From Bimastos eiseni (taxonomy: Eukaryota > Annelida > Clitellata > Crassiclitellata > Lumbricidae): a stretch of 64,000 nucleotides of DNA. The stretch's first letter is position 1. Every line of letters starts with the position of its first letter. The stretch lies in contig OY365815.1 of assembly GCA_959347315.1 (NCBI GenBank), positions 18,180,046 through 18,244,045 of the forward strand, read 5' to 3'. The notes under the pieces were generated by a model. It did not search any database. It saw only the letters and a program-made list of their open reading frames with translations, and had not been told where the DNA came from. This document shows, in pieces, positions 35,259-46,610 of this stretch. A program made the translations under genes and the position numbers.

Positions 35259-38200
35259 GGAGAACGTAGAATGGAAGAGAGGAGAACGTAGAATGGAAGA
35301 GAGGAGAACGTAGAATGGAAGAGAGGAGAACGTAGAATGGAAGAGAGGAGAACGTAGAATGGAAGAGAGGAGAACGTATAATAGAAGAGAGGAGAACGTA
35401 TAATAGAAGAGAGGAGAACGTAGAATGGAAGAGAGGAGAACGTAGAATGGAAGAGAGGAGAACGTAGAATGGAAGAGAGGAGAACGTAGAATGGAAGAGA
35501 GGAGAACGTAGAATGGAAGAGAGGAGAACGTAGAATGGAAGAGAGGAGAACGTATAATAGAAGAGAGGAGAACGTAGAATGGAAGAGAGGAGAACGTAGA
35601 ATGGAAGAGAGGAGAACGTAGAATGGAAGAGAGGAGAACGTAGAATGGAAGAGCGGAGAACGTATAATAGAAGAGAGGAGAACGTATAATAGAAGAGAGG
35701 AGAACGTATAATAGAAGAGAGGAGAACGTAGAATGGAAGAGAGGAGAACGTAGAATGGAAGAGAAGAGAACGTAGAATGGAAGAGAGGAGAACGTATAAT
35801 AGAAGAGAGGAGAACGTAGAATGGAAGAGAGGAGAACGTAGAATGGAAGAGAGGAGAACGTAGAATGGAAGAGAGGAGAACGTAGAATGGAAGAGAGGAG
35901 AACGTAGAATGGAAGAGAGGAGAACGTATAATAGAAGAGAGGAGAACGTAGAATGGAAGAGAGGAGAATGTAGAATGGAAGAGAGGAGAACGTAGAATGG
36001 AAGAGAGGAGAACGTAGAATGGAAGAGAGGAGAACGTAGAATGGAAGAGAGGAGAACGTAGAATGGAAGAGAGGAGAACGTATAATAGAAGAGAGGAGAA
36101 CGTAGAATGGAAGAGAGGAGAACGTAGAATGGAAGAGAGGAGAACGTAGAATGGAAGAGAGGAGAACGTATAATAGAAGAGAGGAGAACGTAGAATGGAA
36201 GAGAGGAGAACGTATAATGGAAGAGAGGAGAACGTAGAATGGAAGAGAGGAGAACGTAGAATGGAAGAGAGGAGAACGTAGAATGGAAGAGAGGAGAACG
36301 TATAATAGAAGAGAGGAGAACGTAGAATGGAAGAGAGGAGAACGTAGAATGGAAGAGAGGAGAACGTAGAATGGAAGAGAGGAGAACGTATAATAGAAGA
36401 GAGGAGAACGTAGAATGGAAGAGAGGAGAACGTAGAATGGAAGAGAGGAGAACGTAGAATGGAAGAGAGGAGAACGTAGAATGGAAGAGAGGAGAACGTA
36501 GAATGGAAGAGAGGAGAACGTAGAATGGAAGAGAGGAGAACGTAGAATGGAAGAGAGGAGAACGTAGAATGGAAGAGAGGAGAACGTAGAATGGAAGAGA
36601 GGAGAACGTAGAATGGAAGAGAGGAGAACGTAGAATGGAAGAGAGGAGAACGTAGAATGGAAGAGAGGAGAACGTATAATAGAAGAGAGGAGAACGTAGA
36701 ATGGAAGAGAGGAGAACGTAGAATGGAAGAGAGGAGAACGTATAATAGAAGAGAGGAGAACGTATAATAGAAGAGAGGAGAACGTAGAATGGAAGAGAGG
36801 AGAACGTAGAATGGAAGAGAGGAGAACGTAGAATGGAAGAGAGGAGAACGTATAATAGAAGAGAGGAGAACGTAGAATGGAAGAGAGGAGAACGTAGAAT
36901 GGAAGAGAGGAGAACGTAGAATGGAAGAGAGGAGAACGTAGAATGGAAGAGAGGAGAACGTAGAATGGAAGAGAGGAGAACGTATAATAGAAGAGAGGAG
37001 AACGTAGAATGGAAGAGAGGAGAATGTAGAATGGAAGAGAGGAGAACGTAGAATGGAAGAGAGGAGAACGTAGAATGGAAGAGAGGAGAACGTAGAATGG
37101 AAGAGAGGAGAACGTAGAATGGAAGAGAGGAGAACGTATAATAGAAGAGAGGAGAACGTAGAATGGAAGAGAGGAGAACGTAGAATGGAAGAGAGGAGAA
37201 CGTAGAATGGAAGAGAGGAGAACGTATAATAGAAGAGAGGAGAACGTAGAATGGAAGAGAGGAGAACGTATAATGGAAGAGAGGAGAACGTAGAATGGAA
37301 GAGAGGAGAACGTATAATAGAAGAGAGGAGAACGTAGAATGGAAGAGAGGAGAACGTATAATAGAAGAGAGGAGAACGTAGAATGGAAGAGAGGAGAACG
37401 TATAATGGAAGAGAGGAGAACGTAGAATGGAAGAGAGGAGAACGTAGAATGGAAGAGAGGAGAACGTATAATAGAAGAGAGGAGAACGTAGAATGGAAGA
37501 GAGGAGAACGTAGAATGGAAGAGAGGAGAACGTAGAATGGAAGAGAGGAGAACGTATAATAGAAGAGAGGAGAACGTAGAATGGAAGAGAGGAGAACGTA
37601 GAATGGAAGAGAGGAGAACGTAGAATGGAAGAGAGGAGAACGTATAATAGAAGAGAGGAGAACGTAGAATGGAAGAGAGGAGAACGTAGAATGGAAGAGA
37701 GGAGAACGTAGAATGGAAGAGAGGAGAACGTATAATAGAAGAGAGGAGAACGTAGAATGGAAGAGAGGAGAACGTAGAATGGAAGAGAGGAGAACGTAGA
37801 ATGGAAGAGAGGAGAACGTATAATAGAAGAGAGGAGAACGTTGAATGGAAGAGAGGAGAACGTAGAATGGAAGAGAGGAGAACGTATAATAGAAGAGAGG
37901 AGAACGTAGAATGGAAGAGAGGAGAACGTAGAATGGAAGAGAGGAGAACGTAGAATAGAAGAGAGGAGAACGTAGAATGGAAGAGAGGAGAACGTAGAAT
38001 GGAAGAGAGGAGAACGTAGAATGGAAGAGAGGAGAACGTATAATAGAAGAGAGGAGAACGTAGAATGGAAGAGAGGAGAACGTAGAATGGAAGAGAGGAG
38101 AACGTAGAATGGAAGAGAGGAGAACGTATAATAGAAGAGAGGAGAACGTAGAATGGAAGAGAGGAGAACGTAGAATGGAAGAGAGGAGAACGTAGAATGG

Positions 38201-41200
38201 AGGAGAGGAGAATGTAGAATGGAGGAGAGGAGAATGTAGAATGGAAGAGAGGAGAATGTAGAATGGAAGAGAGGAGAACGTAGAATGGAAGAGAGGAGAA
38301 CGTATAATAGAAGAGAGGAGAACGTTGAATGGAAGAGAGGAGAACGTAGAATGGAAGAGAGGAGAATGTAGAATGGAAGAGAGGAGAACGTAGAATGGAA
38401 GAGAGGAGAATGTAGAATGGAAGAGAGGAGAACGTAGAATGGAAGAGAGGAGAACGTATAATGGAAGAGAGGAGAACGTATAATAGAAGAGAGGAGAACG
38501 TAGAATGGAAGAGAGGAGAACGTAGAATGGAAGAGGGGAGAACGTAGAATGGAAGAGAGGAGAACGTATAATAGAAGAGAGGAGAACGTAGAATGGAAGA
38601 GAGGAGAACGTAGAATGGAAGAGAGGAGAACGTAGAATGGAAAAGAGGAAAACGTATAATAGAAGAGAGGAGAACGTAGAATGGAAGAGAGGAGAACGTA
38701 GAATGGAAGAGAGGAGAACGTATAATAGAAGAGAGGAGAACGTAGAATGGAAGAGAGGAGAACGTAGAATGGAAGAGAGGAGAACGTAGAATGGAAGAGA
38801 GGAGAACGTAGAATGGAAGAGAGGAGAACGTAGAATGGAAGAGAGGAGAACGTATAATAGAAGAGAGGAGAACGTAGAATGGAAGAGAGGAGAATGTAGA
38901 ATGGAAGAGAGGAGAACGTAGAATGGAAGAGAGGAGAACGTAGAATGGAAGAGAGGAGAACGTAGAATGGAAGAGAGGAGAACGTAGAATGGAAGAGAGG
39001 AGAACGTATAATAGAAGAGAGGAGAACGTAGAATGGAAGAGAGGAGAACGTAGAATGGAAGAGAGGAGAACGTAGAATGGAAGAGAGGAGAACGTATAAT
39101 AGAAGAGAGGAGAACGTAGAATGGAAGAGAGGAGAACGTATAATGGAAGAGAGGAGAACGTAGAATGGAAGAGAGGAGAACGTATAATAGAAGAGAGGAG
39201 AACGTAGAATGGAAGAGAGGAGAACGTATAATAGAAGAGAGGAGAACGTAGAATGGAAGAGAGGAGAACGTATAATGGAAGAGAGGAGAACGTAGAATGG
39301 AAGAGAGGAGAACGTAGAATGGAAGAGAGGAGAACGTATAATAGAAGAGAGGAGAACGTAGAATGGAAGAGAGGAGAACGTAGAATGGAAGAGAGGAGAA
39401 CGTAGAATGGAAGAGAGGAGAACGTATAATAGAAGAGAGGAGAACGTAGAATGGAAGAGAGGAGAACGTAGAATGGAAGAGAGGAGAACGTAGAATGGAA
39501 GAGAGGAGAACGTATAATAGAAGAGAGGAGAACGTAGAATGGAAGAGAGGAGAACGTAGAATGGAAGAGAGGAGAACGTAGAATGGAAGAGAGGAGAACG
39601 TATAATAGAAGAGAGGAGAACGTAGAATGGAAGAGAGGAGAACGTAGAATGGAAGAGAGGAGAACGTAGAATGGAAGAGAGGAGAACGTAGAATGGGAGA
39701 GAGGAGAACGTAGAATGGAAGAGAGGAGAACGTAGAATGGAAGAGAGGAGAACGTATAATAGAAGAGAGGAGAACGTAGAATGGAAGAGAGGAGAACGTA
39801 GAATGGAAGAGAGGAGAACGTAGAATAGAAGAGAGGAGAACGTAGAATGGAAGAGAGGAGAACGTAGAATGGAAGAGAGGAGAACGTAGAATGGAAGAGA
39901 GGAGAACGTATAATAGAAGAGAGGAGAACGTAGAATGGAAGAGAGGAGAACGTAGAATGGAAGAGAGGAGAACGTAGAATGGAAGAGAGGAGAACGTATA
40001 ATAGAAGAGAGGAGAACGTAGAATGGAAGAGAGGAGAACGTAGAATGGAAGAGAGGAGAACGTAGAATGGAGGAGAGGAGAATGTAGAATGGAGGAGAGG
40101 AGAATGTAGAATGGAAGAGAGGAGAATGTAGAATGGAAGAGAGGAGAACGTAGAATGGAAGAGAGGAGAACGTATAATAGAAGAGAGGAGAACGTTGAAT
40201 GGAAGAGAGGAGAACGTAGAATGGAAGAGAGGAGAATGTAGAATGGAAGAGAGGAGAACGTAGAATGGAAGAGAGGAGAATGTAGAATGGAAGAGAGGAG
40301 AACGTAGAATGGAAGAGAGGAGAACGTAGAATGGAAGAGAGGAGAACGTATAATAGAAGAGAGGAGAACGTAGAATGGAAGAGAGGAGAACGTAGAATGG
40401 AAGAGGGGAGAACGTAGAATGGAAGAGAGGAGAACGTATAATAGAAGAGAGGAGAACGTAGAATGGAAGAGAGGAGAACGTAGAATGGAAGAGAGGAGAA
40501 CGTAGAATGGAAAAGAGGAAAACGTATAATAGAAGAGAGGAGAACGTAGAATGGAAGAGAGGAGAACGTAGAATGGAAGAGAGGAGAGCGTAGAATGGAA
40601 GAGAGGAGAACGTAGAATGGAAGAGAGGAGAACGTAGAATGGAAGAGAGGAGAACGTAGAATGGAAGAGAGGAGAACGTAGAATGGAAGAGAGGAGAACG
40701 TAGAATGGAAGAGAGGAGAACGTAGAATGGAAGAGAGGAGAACGTAGAATGGAAGAGAGGAGAACGTAGAATGGAAGAGAGGAGAACGTAGAATGGAAGA
40801 GAGGAGAACGTATAATAGAAGAGAGGAGAACGTAGAATGGAAGAGAGGAGAACGTAGAATGGAAGAGAGGAGAACGTATAATAGAAGAGAGGAGAACGTA
40901 GAATGGAAGAGAGGAGAACGTAGAATGGAAGAGAGGAGAACGTAGAATGGAAGAGAGGAGAACGTAGAATGGAAGAGAGGAGAACGTAGAATGGAAGAGA
41001 GGAGAACGTAGAATGGAAGAGAGGAGAACGTAGAATGGAAGAGAGGAGAACGTAGAATGGAAGAGAGGAGAACGTAGAATGGAAGAGAGGAGAACGTAGA
41101 ATGGAGGAGAGGAGAATGTAGAATGGAGGAGAGGAGAATGTAGAATGGAAGAGAGGAGAATGTAGAATGGAAGAGAGGAGAACGTAGAATGGAAGAGAGG

Positions 41201-42694
41201 AGAACGTATAATAGAAGAGAGGAGAACGTAGAATGGAAGAGAGGAGAACGTAGAATGGAAGAGAGGAGAATGTAGAATGGAAGAGAGGAGAACGTAGAAT
41301 GGAAGAGAGGAGAATGTAGAATGGAAGAGAGGAGAACGTAGAATGGAAGAGAGGAGAATGTAGAATGGAAGAGAGGAGAACGTAGAATGGAAGAGAGGAG
41401 AACGTAGAATGGAAGAGAGGAGAACGTATAATAGAAGAGAGGAGAACGTAGAATGGAAGAGAGGAGAACGTAGAATGGACGAGAGGAGAACGTATAATAG
41501 AAGAGAGGAGAACGTAGAATGGAAGAGAGGAGAACGTAGAATGGAAGAGAGGAGAACGTAGAATGGAAGAGAGGAGAACGTAGAATGGAAGAGAGGAGAA
41601 CGTAGAATGGAAGAGAGGAGAACGTATAATAGAAGAGAGGAGAACGTAGAATGGAAGAGAGGAGAACGTAGAATGGAAGAGAGGAGAACGTAGAATGGAA
41701 GAGAGGAGAACGTAGAATGGAAGAGAGGAGAACGTAGAATGGAAGAGAGGAGAACGTAGAATGGAAGAGAGGAGAACGTAGAATGGAAGAGAGGAGAACG
41801 TAGAATGGAAGAGAGGAGAACGTAGAATGGAAGAGAGGAGAACGTAGAATGGAAGAGAGGAGAACGTAGAATGGAGGAGAGGAGAATGTAGAATGGAGGA
41901 GAGGAGAATGTAGAATGGAAGAGAGGAGAATGTAGAATGGAAGAGAGGAGAACGTAGAATGGAAGAGAGGAGAACGTATAATAGAAGAGAGGAGAACGTA
42001 GAATAAAAGAGAGGAGAACGTAGAATGGAAGAGAGGAGAATGTAGAATGGAAGAGAGGAGAACGTAGAATGGAAGAGAGGAGAATGTAGAATGGAAGAGA
42101 GGAGAACGTAGAATGGAAGAGAGGAGAATGTAGAATGGAAGAGAGGAGAACGTAGAATGGAAGAGAGGAGAACGTAGAATGGAAGAGAGGAGAACGTATA
42201 ATAGAAGAGAGGAGAACGTAGAATGGAAGAGAGGAGAACGTAGAATGGAAGAGAGGAGAACGTAGAATGGAAGAGAGGAGAACGTAGAATGGAAGAGAGG
42301 AGAACGTAGAATGGAAGAGAGGAGAACGTATAATAGAAGAGAGGAGAACGTAGAATGGAAGAGAGGAGAACGTAGAATGGAAGAGAGGAGAACGTAGAAT
42401 GGAAGAGAGGAGAACGTATAATAGAAGAGAGGAGAACGTAGAATGGAAGAGAGGAGAACGTAGAATGGAAGAGAGGAGAACGTAGAATGGAAGAGAGGAG
42501 AACGTATAATAGAAGAGAGGAGAACGTAGAATGGAAGAGAGGAGAACGTAGAATGGAAGAGAGGAGAACGTAGAATGGAAGAGAGGAGAACGTATAATAG
42601 AAGAGAGGAGAACGTAGAATGGAAGAGAGGAGAACGTAGAATGGAAGAGAGGAGAACGTAGAATGGAAGAGAGGAGAACGTAGAATGGAAGAGA
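35259..42694 (+). repeat. 22-bp minisatellite, 338 units, with higher-order structure
   Basis: The main unit is GGAGAACGTAGAATGGAAGA plus GA. The array is exactly 7,436 bp, or 338 x 22. Units sampled at 35259, 35281, 38581, 40561 and 42673 are all in register, so there is no net insertion or deletion between them. A second common type carries two linked changes (GTATAATAGAA for GTAGAATGGAA). Rarer types include AATGTAG, GTTGAATGG, a GGAGG variant and AAAAGAGGAAAACG. Rare variants recur at fixed offsets of 1,870 bp (85 units), 1,056 bp (48) and 770 bp (35), showing nested block duplications. Neither main unit type has a stop on the minus strand in any frame, and 22 is not divisible by three. 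The approximately 2,600-codon minus-strand frames are therefore a by-product and not a gene. Confidence 0.98.
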
Positions 42695-43060
42695 AAATGG
42701 GAGAGCAGCATCTTATAAAGCAGGACATGAAAGGAGAGGCAGGATAGTTGCATAGAAGGGAAAAGGAGAACCACGAAAAGGAGAGGTGTAAAGGGACAAG
42801 ACATAAAACGAGGGAATAGAATGGAATGGATTAGGAGGAGGAGATAATAGAGGAGATGACTAAGAGTATGTAGTCAGTGAGGCGAGGAGAATAGGATAAA
42901 GAAGGGAAAAGAAGACAGAAACAATAGCCCACCGGAGCGGAGCAGAGCAACGGAGAGGAGAGGTCATGAGAGTAGAGAAGAGAAAGGATGAAAAGGCAAG
43001 AGAATGGAACAGAGCGGAGTAGAAATTGGAAGAGAAGCGAAGGGAATGAAGAATGGTTAA
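42695..43060 (+). repeat. Purine-rich right flank of the minisatellite
   Basis: Irregular GAGGAG, AATGGAAT and GAAGAG words, including AATAGAATGGAATGG near 42815, which resembles part of the 22-bp unit. Could be the kind of sequence from which the array grew. Confidence 0.7.
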
Positions 43061-43917
43061 CCTACTTCACTTAGCATAGAGATTGCAAATATTACACGGA
43101 ATTTGCGTCGTTAACCTCGACGTGCTCGTCGCACTTATTGAACCCAGTTGTAAGAGGTTTTCTGGCTTATGTCCTCCTTTTTGTTAGTCTCTGGATACGT
43201 CTATGTCGGTCTCTTGGTACGTCTATCGCCAACGCACAGATGCCAATATTCCGCAGTGTGAAAATCGACGACGTTATCAATGCATACAAAATGCGTTCGT
43301 CGCACTATTTTATGCGATGTTGAGAAACATTGCAGTGAGGGACATGACATTTCGACGCAGGCCACTAGGGAAAAGGGGCACCAAGCGGGTGAGGGACAGA
43401 GGGTGTATGACCCGAGAGGCGCTTAGTTATGTGGCGCGAGGAATAAGCAGCCATTGAACGCAATGAATGAAAAGACGATATCAGATATGGGCCATGTAAA
43501 TGACTTAGAGTTTCCATAAAACGTTCTGATGAAATATTTAGTTGTCTAAGATCGTCCTGTTGACTTTGTTGCGGCTTTGCTTTGGTTGACCAGAGGCCTT
43601 GTGTTGTACATCAGGCAACGGCTCCGTGGAAGTTTCACGTTTACAAATAAATTGACAACAATAATACTAACATTTTTTCGTCAGTTTTGCTTACACTACT
43701 CGTCTGTTGTGAGATCCCTCTGTTGCACCCAGGTCAATTATATAAAATGATTTCACGAGAACAATCACGCATCTATTATATATATATATATATATACATT
43801 TATATGTATATATATACATATATGAATGATCAGATGTACACATAAATATATGATTGATAATCCTATACCATAACAGTGATGACAGGATGCGTAGATGACG
43901 AAGTTGTTAATAATAAC
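43061..43917. other. Non-coding; short (TA)n at 43.78-43.82 kb
   Basis: No supported gene. Overlapping plus frames at 43138-43457 have no recognisable motif. Confidence 0.4.
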
Positions 43918-44720
43918 AATTGGCGGTGGGTTACAGACTGGGGTTACCTGTCTGTTTACCTCATTACTGTCCATGCGGTGCCCTGGTCGAGAGAAACGGA
44001 TATCACGGTCTCTCATGTGGCCTGGGCCTGAGACGCTGGCCCAGACACGCGGCCCTGAACGACCTTATTTGTAGAAGTTTAATCCGTGCAGGAATCCCCA
44101 CTGTCAAAGAGCCGGTGGGATTGACCCGATTTGATGGTAAAAGACCAGACGGTCTCACTCATAAACCATGGCGGGCGGGGCGGTGTTTGATATGGGACGC
44201 GACAGTCTCAGATACAATGGCAACGTCGTATCTGCCAGAAACATCACAAAGAGCGGGCGCTGCGGCCGAGAGGGCGGCGAACCTCAAAACTCAGAAATAT
44301 GCCGAGCTAGCCTCCACGTACGTCTTCACACCGGTGGCATTCGAAACCTTTGGCCCCATCAATTCCGGAGGCCAAAGCTTCCTTTCAGAACTGGGACACA
44401 GACTGAGCGCCGTCACTGGGGAGCAGAGGGAGACGACTTTTCTCTACCAGCGCATCTCGATGATTATTCAACGCTACAACGCAGTTGCTTTCAAGGGAAC
44501 TTTCGCTGCTCAGGAGTCCAACGAGCAGGGCTACTCCGGACGACATCACCATCAAATAGATGAAATCAACTCACAATAATAATAATAATAAAAATAATAA
44601 TAATAATAATAACAAAATAATAATAATTATTATAATAATTATAATAACAAAATAATTAAAATAGTAATAATTCTATTATTAGTATTATTAATAATAACAA
44701 TAATAATCGTTTAATTTCAA
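43918..44720 (+). mobile_element. 5'-truncated LINE C-terminal domain with (AAT)n tail
   Basis: An uninterrupted frame to TAA at 44577-44579 starts inside a LINE ORF2 (YRLGLPVCLPHYCPCG). It carries a zinc-ligand-like pattern CPC...H...C (CPCGALVERNGYHGLSC), NDLICRSLIRAGIPTVKEPVG, GKRPDGLTHKPW, then WDATVSDT, AGAAAERAANLK and VFTPVAFETFGPINS. It ends in SFLSELGHRLSAVTGEQRET, TTFLYQRISMIIQRYNAVAF. This C-terminal region is widespread in invertebrate retroelement proteins. The E...RPDG...WDATV order resembles a PD-(D/E)XK nuclease core, as in restriction-like-endonuclease LINEs; that assignment is inference. The RT itself is missing. The 3' tail is AAT/AATAAC repeats to about 44720. The intact frame of about 219 codons suggests a fairly recent insertion. 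Confidence 0.85.
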
Positions 44721-44917
44721 ACTGACAAATCGCAGTATGATTACAAGCACAGTATGAACGATTGACGACAAGTTGTTACAGAAGTCGAATTTAACCGTCG
44801 ACAGCCACGCAGTTGTTACAGGAGTCGACAGCCACGCAGGGCGCCCATTACGTTATACATCTCACTGCTGTTGTCGCTGTTTGTCATTGTGGTTGTCGTT
44901 GTTATTGCTGTTGATTG

Positions 44918-45122
44918 ATAATGATGACGATGATAATGATGATGGCGACGGCGACGACGACGACGATGGCGATGACGATGACGGTGATGACGATGATGAC
45001 GATGATGACGATGATGACGATGATGACGATGATGACGATGATGACGATGATGACGATGATGGTGATGGTGATGGTGATGGTGATGGTGATGGTGATGGTG
45101 ATGGTGATGGTGATGGTGATGG

Positions 45123-45204
<82 letters not shown>

Positions 45205-45318
45205 GGTGGTGATGATGATGATGATGATGACGACGACGACGATGGCGATGGCGATGACGATGACGATGCTGATGCTGATGCTGATGATGACGACGACGAC
45301 GGTGACGGTGACGGATGA
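44918..45318 (+). repeat. GAT/GAC trinucleotide array with sub-blocks
   Basis: Successive sub-blocks: GATGATGAC (45000-45060), GATGGT (about 11 units, 45060-45125), pure GAT (45125-45170), mixed GGT/GAT, GAC/GATGGC, GATGCT, GACGAC, GGTGAC. Explains poly-Asp, poly-His, poly-Ser and poly-Met frames. Confidence 0.96.
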
Positions 45319-46506
45319 TTGTGGTGGTGATGATTGTGGTGGTGTTGGTGGTGGTATTCGATGGAAGTGGTGTGGTGGTGATGCTGTGATGTGAATGGTA
45401 TTTGGCTCTGGCACTCATGCGAAATGCAATCCACTTAATCGAGAGCTAAGTGGGTAGACGGAAGAGACGGACGAGTGCAACAGCAGAGATGTAACAGGAC
45501 GGAGAAACAGACAACGAAGGGCACAAGCAAACAGCCAAGTATTACGCAATACTTGTCGACCAACGGGTTTCAGTGGCTGCCGACTGCGGAGTGTGCTTAA
45601 ACGTTCTCAGTAAGTAACTAGGGGACTGGAGATCGGATATTGTGATCTATAGGAATGGATTTTGCAATGTAGGGGAGATATTTTGATGTAGGAATGGATA
45701 TTGTAGGTGGGAATAGATAGCGCGGTGTGACAGTAAATGTTATAATGTAGAAGTTCTGAACCGAAAGCCTAACTATTACAGTTTACTTGTGATTTTTAAT
45801 GCTTGCTCTACTTCAATGGGCATTTCTGAATTTCACAATTAAGGAGGACATAATTAAATTATAAGCGTATTGTATTGAAAGAATCTTATTTTAGTGTAAC
45901 CTGTAAGTACCTGCTTCGTAAAGAGGCGAGATTTCAGACGGCCATCGACATTCACACAATATCTCACAGGTATTCATTCATTAAAATCCTTTCATTTATA
46001 CTGAATATTTATGTTCACAATTGAATACAAATCATTACTATTTTAGTATTTATACATATATAGTTTTCGATGAGACCCTAAAAACTGAATGAACAGATAG
46101 TCAACTTGGTGCCATTATGCAACGACTACATTGCATCCGGACTAAAACCTCCCGACTTCCGGTTATCCATTTTGCGAAACTAGAAATGACGCGTGTTGTC
46201 AAATATGCTTGCAGTGCTAAAGAGGATTTTTAGCTGAGTACCCTGGCCTCCAATCAGTAGGACTTCGATTTAGCATAATTGAGACATTTATAATTTACCT
46301 GATTAATACTCGGTATATTAATCCGAGCAGATATGAAAAGACGGCTTAAACGATTAGCCAGAATTCTCTGTGAATTCTTTGGTATACGACAGAGACAGAT
46401 AGAGCCTATGAAGCAGATAGATAAATAATTTTGTATAGTCTGACACATATAAAGAGATAAACAAACAGACAAAGCGAGGTTGAACTGGAAAGATATGAAA
46501 AAGAGA
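45319..46506. other. Non-coding, nothing recognised
   Basis: GT-rich edge of the array to 45390, then AT-rich DNA without gene or repeat signals that I can support. Confidence 0.4.
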
Positions 46507-46610
46507 CAATATAACTGCAATTGCGTCGTCGAGACGTGTGCACTTCTGAGCTCTGGGGAACTTAGGAAATAAGGCGTTATCAAATACAGTTGTATTGCAT
46601 TGTATTGCAT
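46507..46610 (+). mobile_element. SINE 3' fragment with TGTATTG tail
   Basis: AACTGCAATTGCGTCGTCGA, GACGTGTGCACTTCTGAG, GGCGTTATCAAATACAG and a TTGTATTGCATTGTATTG tail match the end of the tRNA-SINE family. The tail matches the minus-strand copy at 9519-9758. Confidence 0.83.

Noticed and set aside
35259..42694. CRISPR array
   Set aside because: Units are contiguous with no unique spacers and the context is eukaryotic.
34966..42804. Two overlapping minus-strand reading frames of about 2,600 codons with a 22-residue repeat
   Set aside because: They are the translation of a stop-free 22-bp DNA repeat. Because 22 is not divisible by three, all minus frames cycle through the same words. There is no start context, domain or codon-level constraint.
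44773..45434. Poly-Asp, poly-His, poly-Ser and poly-Met frames
   Set aside because: Products of the GAT/GAC array. All six frames are open for the same reason.
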